From: Gentiana macrophylla
Taxonomy: Eukaryota; Streptophyta; Magnoliopsida; Gentianales; Gentianaceae
DNA: 64,000 nt
Assembly (NCBI GenBank): GCA_026214975.1
Contig: CM047810.1
Location: forward strand, 94,442,316 to 94,506,315
Reading direction: 5' to 3'
The notes under the pieces are model-generated. The model searched no databases. It was given only the letters and a program-made list of their open reading frames with translations, and had not been told where the DNA came from. This document shows positions 1 through 15,772 of the stretch, piece after piece. How positions within the stretch are numbered: position 1 is the first letter of the stretch; the number at the start of each line of letters is the position of its first letter. The translations under genes and the position numbers were made by a program.

Positions 1-754
1 GTGATTTTTTTAATCTATCATATAAGATAGCAACATCTTTTGCTAAATCTTTATAATAGGCAGATATATAATTTAGACTACCTAAAAATCTTTGTAATTG
101 AGTTTTATCCAGAATTATGTCTGGAAATTTTGAAGCGAATTCAATGCTACGCTGTATTGGAATAATATTTCCATTTTCAATATTATGTCCTAAGAATCTA
201 ATCTTAGTCTGAAATAAAGACATTTTTGGTTTAGATATTACTAACCCATTTTGTATAACAATTTTTCTGAAAATATCTAAGTGTTTAAAATGATTTTCAA
301 TTGTTTTTGAAAATACTAAGATATCATCAATATAAACTATTATAAATTCACTATAAGGAATAAAAATATCATTCATTATTTTCTGAAATTCAGAAGGAGC
401 ATTTTTCAATCCAAACGGCATTACTCTCCATTCGTAATGTCCAAATGGAACATTAAAAGCTGTCTTATATTGGTCTTTTTCAGCTATCTGAATTTGCCAA
501 TATCCAGACTTTAAGTCGAATTTAGAAAATATGATAGAATTATAAAGTCTATCTAATAAATCCTTCTTATTAGGAATAGGTGATCTTATCCATTTTAAAA
601 CTTTATTCAAAGGTTTATAATTTATAACCATTCGAGGTACACCTCTTTCAATTTCACTATGTTTATTAACATAAAAAGCGAGATATGTGTGAAGATTTAG
701 ATGGTTTAATTAAACCTTTTTGTAAAAGAGATTCAATTTCTTTTTTACAATGCT
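1..754 (-). pseudogene. Pararetroviral reverse transcriptase, N-terminal and catalytic part (truncated by window edge)
   Basis: The minus-strand translation carries reverse transcriptase hallmarks: a MPFGLKN block near 400-421 and a VYIDDIL block with the YIDD catalytic aspartates at about 323-334. These are the fingers/palm motifs that copy pregenomic RNA into DNA. The RNase H domain expected next would lie left of position 1. A frame break near 690-755 separates this part from the upstream reading frame. This follows directly on the segment at 755-1171 and is the same element. Confidence 0.85.
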
Positions 755-1415
755 CTAAATATTCGAATTCATTTGACAACAAGGTCGAGCCTTAGTCGTA
801 ATTTTCTTTTCATCAAAATCTTCCTCATAAGGAAGTTCAACAATATGTCTTTTCCTATCCCAAAAAGCATTAGGATGATCATTACATATTTCAATAGAAA
901 ATCTATGAAATAAATTATCAATTTTTTCTTTAAGCTTTGGGCTTAAAAGCTTTTCATCAATAGAAAATGTATTAATTTTTTGTTTTAAGAAATTTAAATG
1001 TAAATTCTTACGATCTATTAGATCCTTAATTTGATTGAGAACATCTGGTATAGGTCTAGTGATAAAATCAAATTTTATCTCTTTACCTTCAAAATGTCCT
1101 GTTATACCTTTAGTATTAATATTAGTTAAAGGATATAATTTTTCAATAAATGGTGTTTCAAGTATAAACATTTAGTCATATTTTTTACTAATAAAAACTT
1201 GTAGGAATACAAGTATTATTTGTACAAATATGCTTTTGGAAGTTTAAACTTTATATCCAGCTTTTTCACCACAAAGCGATGACTAAGTGTCATAGTAGTT
1301 TTTCAAAATATTGTGTTGGAATTAATCCTTCTTGGATTACATTCATATCCGCACTCATTATCAATTAAAGCAATTAATTCACATTTATATGAATTATTAA
1401 TTAGTAAAGTAATTT
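755..1415 (-). pseudogene. Pararetroviral protease region and protease-RT junction
   Basis: An open frame (755-1171, 138 codons) covers the stretch just before the RT, with the residues preceding the first RT motifs at its end. Further upstream, to about 1415, the translation has the position and general look of the aspartic protease (a short hydrophobic run before an Ala-Leu-Ile-Asp), but the residues after the Asp do not read as the usual Asp-Ser/Thr-Gly. There are in-frame stops between 1172 and 1415. The assignment to protease therefore rests mainly on position between coat protein and RT. Nonfunctional. Confidence 0.6.
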
Positions 1416-2321
1416 TTACATACCATTTTGAGAAAAGATAATATTTAATTTATTCAAAAAATTATCTTGTTCTAATATAGAAGATAAATCTGGTAAACTA
1501 GAACTAGGTTTGACATTAGAATTTACTTTTTGGTATTCAAGAAGTGAAATTCTGTCTTCCAGATTTTTATTAGAATTTTTTAATTTTATTATCTCATGTT
1601 TGAGATAAGTTATTTCTTTTAAAAGTTCATTTATTGTGGTTGGTTTTTCCACAGATTGTCTATCTTTTAACATTTTTAAAACATTATTCATAAAATACGG
1701 TTCTTGAGAATTTTTAATTTCTTTAGATTCATCAAAATTAGAAGTTGATGGATCTGATTGAATATTATCAATTAACTGAGATCGAAGCTCAGGGTCTTTA
1801 ATTAATTTAAGAAATTCAAAAATATTATTATTAGTTAAAACATTTATTTCTAAATCTTTAAATTGTGAAAGAATTTTATAAAATTCTTCTCCTTCTTCTT
1901 TATCATGTTTTATACATTGAATGTTCTGTATACAAGACTTACAACAAGTATCTGTATCAGAAGAACTTAAAGATTCATTAATTAATTCTGATAGATCATT
2001 TTCGGATGATTTGTTATCAGAATTATCAGAAGAAGATTTTTCTGATTCTGAATTAAGAAGAATTTTTGAAAGACTTAATTTTAATTCTTCATTTTGAAGA
2101 TTATTAATTTTCTTTTTCAATTTACAACGATTAGCATAATGACCAATCTTACCACATTTAAAACATGTTTTATCTGTTTTATTATTTTTCTTAAATTCTC
2201 TTTTTTCTAATTTCTTTTTAGAAAATTTCTTTCTCTTTTTCCCTTTATAAAAAGGATCAGAAGATTTTTCTGTTTTATCTTTCTTTCTATCTTTTAAAAA
2301 CGTTTTAGAAGAAGATGGCAT
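1416..2321 (-). pseudogene. Pararetroviral coat protein, C-terminal half with CCHC zinc knuckle
   Basis: A 301-codon open frame. Near residues 53-66 it has CFKCGKIGHYANRC, a CX2CX4HX4C zinc knuckle, in a very basic Lys-rich context; this is the RNA-binding part of caulimovirid coat proteins. It is followed by a Ser/Asp/Glu-rich acidic stretch and by a heptad-like region (about residues 225-265) that could form a coiled coil. The basic-knuckle-acidic pattern is typical of the coat protein tail in this family. It overlaps the next upstream segment (2294-2590) in a different frame, so at least one frameshift separates it from the capsid core. Confidence 0.85.
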
Positions 2322-2880
2322 ATCATACCAAATTGATCACAAAATCTACCTAATTGTGATTTCTCAGATAAATTCTGACGTTTTATTTGTTGATTTAATT
2401 TTATTTCATTGCAAAGGGCTAAACCTTCTTGAATAATTGTACCTATTAATTTTCCATAGGTGTAATCATCATAAGGAATATTTAAAAAATCTTTTCTTAA
2501 ATTTTTCCTAACCTTTTCAGCAAATAAATAGGGTAATCCATCAATAAATTTAGATTTCCAATGAGAGCTATTACTCTCTGGTAATTCCATAACTCTATTA
2601 AGAAAAGTATCTTTATACCATCGAAAATCATAGTGTTTTACACCTTAGATTTTGTAATGAAATCTGAATATTTTCGCAATTATCCGAGAAATTCTACCGT
2701 GAAATGTTCAAGTATTGTAGTTACTAAAGTATAGACTACATTTTCAATTACATTATTATTTTCTTGCTTAACTGTATTTAAGATATGATCTTTATCAGTT
2801 AAACTTAAATAATTATCCCACCAACCTTTAAGTTGGCCTGTAAATCTGCAATTATCATTTTTGCAACATTTTTATCGATA
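2294..2880 (-). pseudogene. Pararetroviral coat protein core (frameshifted segment)
   Basis: The open part, 2294-2590 (98 codons), contains a conserved-looking capsid core block, W..KFIDGLPYLFAEKVR near its start and GKLIGTIIQEGLALC in the middle, resembling the capsid core of caulimovirids and LTR-element gag. Bases 2591-2880 also lie between linker and core but show no long open frame, so the capsid N-terminal region is broken by stops. It joins the zinc-knuckle segment by a frame change near 2300. Assignment to coat protein is supported by the knuckle directly downstream. Confidence 0.7.
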
Positions 2881-3891
2881 TTACACGATGATTTCTGAGA
2901 TAGTACTATACATTAACATTCTATGTATCATACTATAAATTTGTTTATCAACAGTAACCATCAAGATTCCACTCATAAATATGTTTACTGAATAGCTATT
3001 ATTAATAACATATTCTTGTTCTTCATGGAGTGTATCCATAGGAGAAGGACGTCTATAATAATAATTATGCTGGGTAGGACGATCAGCATATTTTTTAAGT
3101 CTATTTAACTCAAATTCAACAGTGTCATCATGACTACTTGTTCCAATAGTATTAGATATATCTTGATCTAATGTATTTATTTTTAGACCTTTAAATTTTT
3201 CTTCAATCAATTTTTCTAAATCTCCCTTAGGTTTTAAAATAAAATCTTTAATTTCAGGGGGAGGTTGAAGATGAGATTGAATGACAATATTGTCTATATT
3301 TACATTATTATCTTCAATGTTTTTATCTATTGATAAATTTTGAATAGCAGAATATATCCTTTCTGTTCTTTCAGAAATTGCTGCTATATGTTCTCCAATT
3401 ACATTAAGATACAAGTTAGTATAATTTTGATTCATTAATAATTGATTTAATTCTTTTAATGTAAAAGTTAATGAATCATTATCAATTAATTTGGAAAAAG
3501 CATTAAAGTTAAGTATTTTCCCACTTTTTTCAATTGAAAAAGCTTGTTGTGGAGGATATATCCCTTTCATAAATTTTCCTCCTTCTAATTTGAAATCTCG
3601 TTCAATTATACATAAATAATCTTGAACGTATATAGAAATAAACCAAGGAATAAAAGTTATGATTTTATTTTCTTTTTCAAGAAAACTATAAAATTCATTT
3701 TGATAGTAATTTCTATCTTCACTTGAAATATTTTCAAAAAACCAATCTCTAAATGGTTTCCATCTTTCTAATTTAAATTCATTTTTAATCATATTTCTTG
3801 CCAGTGAACCTGGACTAAAATCGATTTTTGGTGTAAAATCCATTTTAAAAATTAGCATCCATTTCTGATTCAGTAGGATCTTCTGAATCAT
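2881..3891 (-). pseudogene. Pararetroviral linker region between movement and coat proteins
   Basis: An open frame of 336 codons, in the same frame as the movement-protein segment at 3997-4521 but separated from it by stops. It has no motif that I recognise with a catalytic role. Near residues 265-295 a Tyr-rich run followed by RPSPMDTLHEE is a short conserved-looking block, of the kind seen just upstream of the coat protein in several caulimovirids. The middle part is hydrophilic. It probably belongs to one polyprotein with the movement and coat proteins, but a separate ORF cannot be excluded. Confidence 0.6.
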
Positions 3892-3996
3892 TTATACCTT
3901 TAACTATATTGTTTTTATCTAAAGATAAATTTTTAACATAATTTTCTCGTATTTGAGAAGTAGTTTCAAACTTTCTCGTAATTGAGAAGTAAAGTT

Positions 3997-4521
3997 CTAA
4001 GTAGGTTCATAAGACATTTGAATATTTTCAAATGGAGAAATAAAAGATCTCATCGAAGATGATCTTGATATATTTCTTGGAATATTTTCCAATTGTGAAT
4101 TCATTATGACAGAAATATTTCCATCTGAACTCTGAAATATATTAGTCACATCCTGACATATTACAGGAGTTTTAGGTACTGCATTAGCAATTTGCCAATG
4201 ATCAGGTAGAGGAATTTCCTCCCATTTAATTGATCTGTGAGTCGTAATATTTGACTTACTAAAATTTGTTTCAATTAAAATCGTTTCATTCAAAGATTTA
4301 TCTTTGATTTTACACATAGGATTTAATGTGTGTAAAGGTTTATAATATATCCTATAACATATACAAATTATTTCTGATCCAGGAGCATAGTTATATCCAT
4401 GCGTTTTAACATTCATTGTCAAAGAATCAAAAATGTTAATATCAGATAGAGATAATTGTAAATTAGGATATACATCAAAATATACTGGACCATGTGCCAG
4501 ACTTGATTGTATAATACCCAT
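3997..4521 (-). pseudogene. Pararetroviral movement protein, C-terminal part
   Basis: A 174-codon frame that begins with GIIQSSLAHGPVYFDVYPN and continues with alternating beta-strand-like segments (LSLSDINIFDSLTMNVKTHG, then GSEIICICYRIYYK). This pattern matches the core of 30K-superfamily movement proteins, which enlarge plasmodesmata to let virus move between cells. The start of the frame is not a real start: the N-terminal part lies just upstream in another frame (4539-4892). A stop ends it at 3997 before the linker frame begins. Confidence 0.72.
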
Positions 4522-4538
4522 TAAAGACTTTTTCCAGT

Positions 4539-4892
4539 CTAAATTTCTACCATCTCTAAGGGCAAAGAATAAAACTTTCGGAAGATTTTCAGTGTAAGTG
4601 GTTTAAAAGCGATTTGAACTAAACCAATATGAAGAAATTTATGTGTTCTTCTATAGGGAAAAATATCTTTTTCACTTAGTAATTTAATTACCATTTCTTC
4701 ATTATTAAGAGAAATTGATTCTTCTGAGGTTTTAACAATTTGTTTCAAACCTAATTTTTCGAATGTACCTAATTGGTAAATCGTTTTTGGTTCTATCCTA
4801 GGGATAGTCCATCTATTAAGTAAATCCAGATTTCCGGGTATATCAAATTCTTGTGTAATAGAATTTTTCATTCTATCCGTATTTCTTAACAT
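4539..4892 (-). pseudogene. Pararetroviral movement protein, N-terminal part
   Basis: A 117-codon frame whose ATG at 4892 is the first long frame downstream of the primer-binding site (4939-4955), as expected for the first large viral ORF. It reads into HKFLHIGLVQIAFKPLTL, a block that resembles the start of the 30K movement core. The frame is lost between 4539 and 4521, where the similarity continues in another frame, so a small indel has broken the gene. The spacing of about 47 bases between PBS and ATG is short but plausible. Confidence 0.7.
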
Positions 4893-4938
4893 TTTTTAAG
4901 AAAGTGTTAAAATACAACCAAAGATAACAGTAAATACT

Positions 4939-4955
4939 CCATGTCTCTGATACCA
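4939..4955 (-). other. Primer-binding site for initiator Met-tRNA (pararetrovirus)
   Basis: The minus strand reads TGGTATCAGAGACATGG. The plant retroelement PBS complementary to the 3' end of initiator methionine tRNA is TGGTATCAGAGCCATGG, so 16 of 17 bases match. In caulimovirids this is where minus-strand DNA synthesis starts and where the map origin lies. It sits just upstream of the movement-protein ATG and exactly at one border of the 296-bp tandem duplication. Confidence 0.85.
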
Positions 4956-5545
4956 AAACTGACGACTGTATATACATATTTGATTACAAAGGGCATATTT
5001 ACAAGCATAAGGAAAACCGTCTTAAATTATATAACAAAATGGAACTTTTACTTGATTAATTTCCTTCTATAAATAAATATCTTAAGCCATTGCAAAAGCC
5101 AAAACCCTAAAACGCCACACCTGGGCTAAAAGCGGGTATAAACGGCTACAAAAGGCTAAGCTTTTTATTCATGCCAGAATTAATCAAAACCTTGTTATAT
5201 AAAATTGCTAGTTTTCTGCTTAACCCGTAATCATTATATACACAATCTTCAAAACTAACGACTGTATATACATATTTGATTACAAAGGGCATATTTACAA
5301 GCATAAGGAAAACCGTCTTAAATTATATAACAAAATGGAACTTTTACTTGATTAATTTCCGTCTATAAATAAATATCTTAAGCCATTGCAAAAGCCAAAA
5401 CCCTAAAACGCCACACCTGGGCTAAAAGCGGGTATAAACGGTTACAAAAGGCTAAGCTTTTTATTCATGCCAGAATTAATCAAAACCTTGTTATATAAAA
5501 TTGCCAGTTTTCTGCTTAACCCGTAATCATTATATACACAATCTT
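4954..5545. repeat. 296-bp perfect-period tandem duplication in the viral leader
   Basis: Copy 1 is 4954-5249 and copy 2 is 5250-5545, back to back with no linker. I see only about four to six single-base differences (for example gac/aac at the start, ggctac/ggttac, gctagt/gccagt). The left border coincides with the PBS. The unit contains no long ORF. On the minus strand it lies in the transcribed leader between the putative RNA start and the PBS. Confidence 0.95.
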
Positions 5546-6005
5546 AATCTAATACAAGACCATACAATGTATTTAAATTTATCTTCACATTGTATTTTAA
5601 CACTTATATTCTTTTAGCCTATCATTAGGCTAATACGAAATATTAAAAAAAATAAAAAATTAAACAAAACAAAAATAAAATAAACTTACAAACTTAAGTT
5701 GTAATCAGCAGAAATATTTTATTTAATACCAGAAATTTATTACAATGAAGAAGAGGAGATATAAGGAGAAGGGGCGATAATTCAAGCGTATCCTCATTCA
5801 TTCCAAAATGAAACTATATATATGGGAAGTCTGAAGGAAAAAACGATAAAAACAAAAAGCAAACAGTAAAAAACGCATAATGGCTACAATATTTGCCATT
5901 TTTCTTAAAGTGAACAGTAAAAGTGAACAGTGAATTTACTGTTCATGTCGGCCTTTATGAATAGTGCCAGATATTATTCTTCCGATGACGTCAGTGATGA
6001 TGTCA
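5546..6005 (-). promoter_or_regulatory. Candidate pregenomic RNA promoter, start and poly(A) signals of the pararetrovirus
   Basis: Seen on the minus strand in order: a pair of activator motifs, TGACGTCA at 5986-5993 and TGATGTCA at 5998-6005, 12 bp apart start to start, which is the spacing of the as-1 element; a TATA box (ATATATATAG) at 5814-5823; a C/T-rich region where transcription could start near 5785; and two AATAAA signals at 5736-5741 and 5718-5723. A poly(A) signal shortly downstream of the RNA start is usual in caulimovirids, where it is bypassed on the first pass. The TATA and the TGACGTCA are near-palindromic, so direction is inferred from the viral genes. Confidence 0.6.
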
Positions 6006-6079
6006 TTGCTGATGTATTTGATGATGTTTTCTTTAATCTTTGTCTATTTCTTCCAGTTGTTTCATGAAATGATGAATGT

Positions 6080-6108
6080 TATAAATATATATATATATAT
6101 ATATATTT
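6080..6108. repeat. AT dinucleotide run at an element junction
   Basis: A run of alternating A and T, about a dozen units, between the right end of the pararetroviral sequence and the LTR fragment. It marks the junction but which of the two it belongs to is unclear. Confidence 0.8.
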
Positions 6109-6679
6109 ATGGTAATATAATAAATATATATTCAATATTAGATATCGGCAATATATATCTTGGAAATATTTAATATAAGATATTGAATATTAATGAGACA
6201 AATCAATCAAAGACTTTACTAGTAAAAAAATTTCTTTCTCCTCAATCCATTAGGAAGCTTCTCCCGATCAGAATGGGACTAGTAGGTGGAGCCATATTAC
6301 ACTATTAAATAGTGTAGGTGTAAAGCGCTTTTGAATCATCACAATTCCAAGAGTTTAATAAATCTTGTGAAAATAAAGAGATCTTCTTAGAAAGTGTTTT
6401 GAGAGAGAGAAAATGTCGGTCTAGCAACCGAGTTTTTCTAGTAGCAATCTAATGTGGGATTCCGGCGGGTGTTCGTGTGGACTAGTGGTAGAGGCCGAAC
6501 ACTTGGGCGGATTCGTGCAAAAACTACAACCGTAGACAAAGTGACGATCTATTTTAGATCATCCAAGGTATTTTTTTAGTCTACTTCTTTTATGCTTGTT
6601 GCTTAAACGAAATTCGATCTTGGTAAAAAAGAAATTAAATTTTAAATTCCGCTGCGTTTCCCGCATTGATTTCTTAACA
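6095..6679 (+). mobile_element. Truncated LTR fragment (3' 0.58 kb of a longer LTR)
   Basis: This stretch is similar along its length to the last 0.58 kb of the LTR at 30736-32678 (32100-32678). Shared blocks include the AT-rich lead-in, a GAGAGAGA leader, 'tctagtagcaatc', 'ggtagaggcc', 'acttgg.cgg', 'attccgctgcg' and the end 'tt.ctaaca'. The two are clearly diverged with many substitutions and small indels. The copy at 32678 is followed by a Met-tRNA PBS, but here the end is followed by unrelated sequence, so this is a truncated solo LTR or a relic. Confidence 0.78.
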
Positions 6680-9003
6680 CTCCGCGCAAGTCGCTCTTAA
6701 TATTTCCTACATCAGACACAACATTAATCTTCTTTGCCTCAGCCCATATATGGCTCAACATGCAATGGATATAAGTCGATCATCCTTATGACATAACCGC
6801 TCTGATACACCATCTATCATGGTTGGACCCTCAAACTCACTAAAATTTCTCTACATAAAGGACCCTCTCCTTTACAAGCAGTTAATGTGACTTCATAATT
6901 AGTCGCTCTCTTTTCAAATTACGCATATCCATCTTATAGTCAATCACTGAATTGAGTGTTAGAGGTTTTCGTGGAGATAGAACTTTGGGACCCCTAACAC
7001 CTCAGATCAATAGAACACCTTATTGCATGAAGCTCATTCAACACCATCAATGGTCAGATCATCTTGGACGATTTTCAACATCTTTAAAGACACTTATACC
7101 TTTGAAATAAGATACAAGCATTACTCATTGTTCTACATATTTGTCTTTGTTCCTCTGTTTAATTCTTTAAAACTCCAAACTTTTGTTTAAGGGTATTTTG
7201 GTTATTTCGATAAAAAGTGATTTATGAATTAGTAAATCACTGACAAAGTCGTGTTTGAACGAGATTAAGACTCTTCTTTTTTAACGAGATAACTATGAAT
7301 ATATATTATTGGGATCAGTAATTTATGATAACTTACCTAAAAGTTAGGATTTGATTAATATCGATGATTAATGAATTACATGAGGAAAATGGATTACACA
7401 TTATAAATAAATTTGTTGGGGTGATTTATACCAAACTAATAAAAAGCAAAAAAGAAGAAGGATTTCGATTAGAGAGAGAAAAATAAGTACGGGGGCAACG
7501 GAAGGAAATAGGGGGAAAGAAGAAGAGGATAAGAAAAGAAAATAAGAGGACGATCCGTTCAACATTTCGTACAATTTTTTTCAATCCGATTCACAAGTGG
7601 TTAGAAAATTTAAGTTATGATATTTATTGTCTTTCAAGTGTTTTAATTTTAGTTTTTGTGTTTGGATACTGTTTTATGTCCAATTGCCTGAAACCAAACA
7701 TGTTATGTGTTATCGGGTATGTCCTAAACTATGTTTTCAAATTATATTTTTAGTTACTTTACGGTAAACAATGTTTTCAAAGCTTTAATATGTTTTTTAG
7801 TTATTTTTTTGTAAACTATTTTAGGTGTTTTGATTACGAGTAGTGAAGATAGGATGATAGTTTGGTGTTGCTATGGGCTTTGATGCTCTCGTAGGTTAGA
7901 TATGGATTTTAACATAGACTTAGGTGATTTAGGTGCTCTTACTTGCTTTATGTGTTTGCCCAAATTTACTTGTTAGGGTATTTGTTATTTAGAAACAAAT
8001 CGTACGGGGTATTTTGGACACAATTAAGACTCATGTCGGAAAGTGTGATTAGCTGTATTAGCCAAGCCGTTATTAAGGTGGTGTATTACAAGAGTACTTT
8101 GGGCATCCGTAAGTCCCATGTTAGAGGTATAACTAGTCGTGCTAGCCGAGCTGTATCGTGCACCTTCAAAATAAGTAGACAAGGATTATAAACACGAAAG
8201 ACTAGAATACGACAATAAATGACAAGAACATGATTATGCCAAGTAAGAAACATGAACATGACAGTCAAGACACGAAGTGTTGCATTTAGTTGACAAATAC
8301 ATTATGTGTTAGTACATGACTTACGTAAGTTTGACCAGTAGGCTAAACATAGTTAGTAGGCAACTATTGTAAACGAACAAGTGCGTGCAAGGTAAACCAA
8401 TATAGTAAGTATAAATGTTTTCTATGCATTGTTCAAGTTGGTTTAAAGTGGATTTTTTTTTCGACGGGTAAAGTGGATATTCTTATGTTTCAAGTTATGT
8501 TTTAAAAGTTGTTTTCTTATGTTTCCAGTTGTGTTTTCAACTGTTTTGCAATCTGGATGAAGTAGTTTCATGCCATCTCTCCCAACATACGACAAACATT
8601 AATTTCTCTTTTGATCTTCTTTCTCCTTACTGAGTATCAGCCGGTGCCCACTCCTTTATTTGGAATAAAAAGATATGTATGTTAAAGAATGGTTGGATGA
8701 CGAGAATGAATAGCAATCTTATGAATAGAGCTATGGAGTTCTTTATGGTTCAACAATTTCATTTTCAGTGAAGTTGAGTTGTAATCCGTTGAGTTGGTTA
8801 ACGGAAATTTAAAGTGTCAGTTTCCTGAGTCTTTTGCTTGTTGCTTTTCTTCCGTGCGTTCTTTAATTATTCTGATATGAAATGAAGCTTACGGAAGATT
8901 TATGATTTACTCTAAATGTCACGTGCCGAACGTCTCATGTCGACGTAAGAACTCAATATCTGAAACATTTATGATTTCTCTTTTGTTTTCTCACTTTCAT
9001 CAT
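6680..9003. other. Intergenic region with no recognised gene
   Basis: AT-rich non-coding sequence between the pararetroviral/LTR block and the kinase gene. No frame longer than about 80 codons is open, and none reads as a known family. A short imperfect inverted repeat (tgttagagg ... cccctaaca, about 6957-7002) may be the end of an old element. I see no tRNA, rRNA or LTR boundary here. Confidence 0.6.
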
Positions 9004-9231
9004 ATACTTTGTTCCATTTTATGTGAGACAATACAATTTTCAATGCAATAGTTATTATGTTTTTACTTGATTTACCCTTATTTATTACAGTAAGAGATAT
9101 AAAAAAGTTCATATTAATTATATCCAAAGATATTCTATCATTTTATTATAAAAGTTATTATATTAATTCAAATATTTAATATACGTGATTTTTGATAACT
9201 GTGTTAGATAAATTGAAATGAAGGGAGTAAG
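9004..9231. mobile_element. Small MITE-like element upstream of the kinase gene
   Basis: About 228 bp. The left end reads actttgttccattttatgtg and the right end, reverse complemented, reads ttactcccttcatttcaatt. These are imperfect inverted ends of the 'ctccctccgt/ttcc' type common in plant Stowaway-like MITEs. The interior is AT-rich with no coding capacity. The element is old because its ends are mismatched, and a target duplication is not clear. Confidence 0.5.
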
Positions 9232-9299
9232 TTTTTAAGTAAAAGCATTCATAATATATGTTTTTTTAAAAGGAAAATATAAGTTTTTAAGTAAAAGTT

Positions 9300-10046
9300 T
9301 TGGATGATATTTCCTTTTTCTATGTTATCTACTCTTTTTCTCTCCCTGTTTCTTTCTTACACAGATCTCTCTCTCAGAATCTTTTCTCCAAAAAATCCCC
9401 CCGCAATTTTAGTTCTTCAAAGATTCCTTCTCCCCAATTTTGCATCTTTCAGCCCTATCCTCTCCTTCTCCACCTCCCTCCGTTTCTTGAATTACATCCT
9501 CTTCTTACATCTACTTTTTTTTTAAAATAATAATTTTCCTTTTTTTCCCCAAAATGCAAAAGCAAGCTGTGTTTCCTAGGTTTTGTGTTTTTTTTTTTAC
9601 CATCCAATGTTGTAAATGTTAAAGAGCCTTCTTTAATTCAATTACTAATTTATTCATAGATTGAATGTGAACAGCTTGATCTATATTTGTATTTTATAAT
9701 ATAATTTTATTTTTGTGTATTCGGAGATGATGTTCTATTCATGAAGCTTTTTTAATGCTAGAATGTATAGAATCTCGAATTTTCAAATTTTCTAAGTTCA
9801 GATTTGTGAGAATTTGATCTGGGTACTGTGGGTTTGAGTTGAATTTGCTGTCCGGTTAGATAACGTCACTTGCTTTTGCTTTTGGGGAATTTTCGGATGC
9901 TTTTGGTGGATCTCAGACTTGTGTTAAGTTTTGAGGGATAAGTGTAAAACGTTGAATTGGGTTTTGCTGTGAATACAGAGACAGGATTTTTCTGATTTAC
10001 GAAATAACAGAAAAACAAGAAAAGGTTGTGAGGAAGCTAGATAGAC
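9300..10046 (+). promoter_or_regulatory. Probable promoter-proximal region and 5' UTR of the CK1-like gene
   Basis: From about 9315 to 9550 the plus strand is rich in C/T tracts (tctctccctg, ctctctctc, ccttctcc), typical of plant 5' UTRs of housekeeping genes. A 5'-UTR intron is plausible between a donor near 9580 and an acceptor 'aatacag' near 9980, because the sequence between is T-rich and the leader then runs to the ATG at 10047. I cannot place the TATA box or transcription start with confidence. Confidence 0.5.

Positions 10047-15772
<5,726 letters not shown>

Larger units (their letters stand above)
1..6070 (-). mobile_element. Endogenous pararetrovirus (Caulimoviridae), partial and decayed
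   Basis: Read on the minus strand, the block holds in order a promoter-like region, a long leader, a Met-tRNA primer-binding site, movement protein, a linker region, coat protein with zinc knuckle, protease region and reverse transcriptase. The RT continues beyond the left edge. This gene order, with no LTRs, is that of plant pararetroviruses. The domains lie in several frames broken by stops and frameshifts, so this copy cannot express an intact protein. The order MP-CP-PR-RT could come from one long polyprotein or from adjacent ORFs; petuvirus-, solendovirus- or florendovirus-like genera are candidates and I cannot choose among them. The right boundary is placed near an AT-dinucleotide run at about 6080, where an unrelated LTR fragment begins. 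Confidence 0.88.

Noticed and set aside
1..6070. A functional, inducible pararetrovirus
   Set aside because: Movement protein, coat protein and protease regions each carry frame breaks or stops, and the copy is incomplete in this window.
9300..9530. Two overlapping plus-strand frames of 73-76 codons
   Set aside because: They lie in the pyrimidine-rich 5' leader of the kinase gene, are Leu/Phe/Ser/Pro-rich because of C/T tracts, and overlap each other in different frames.
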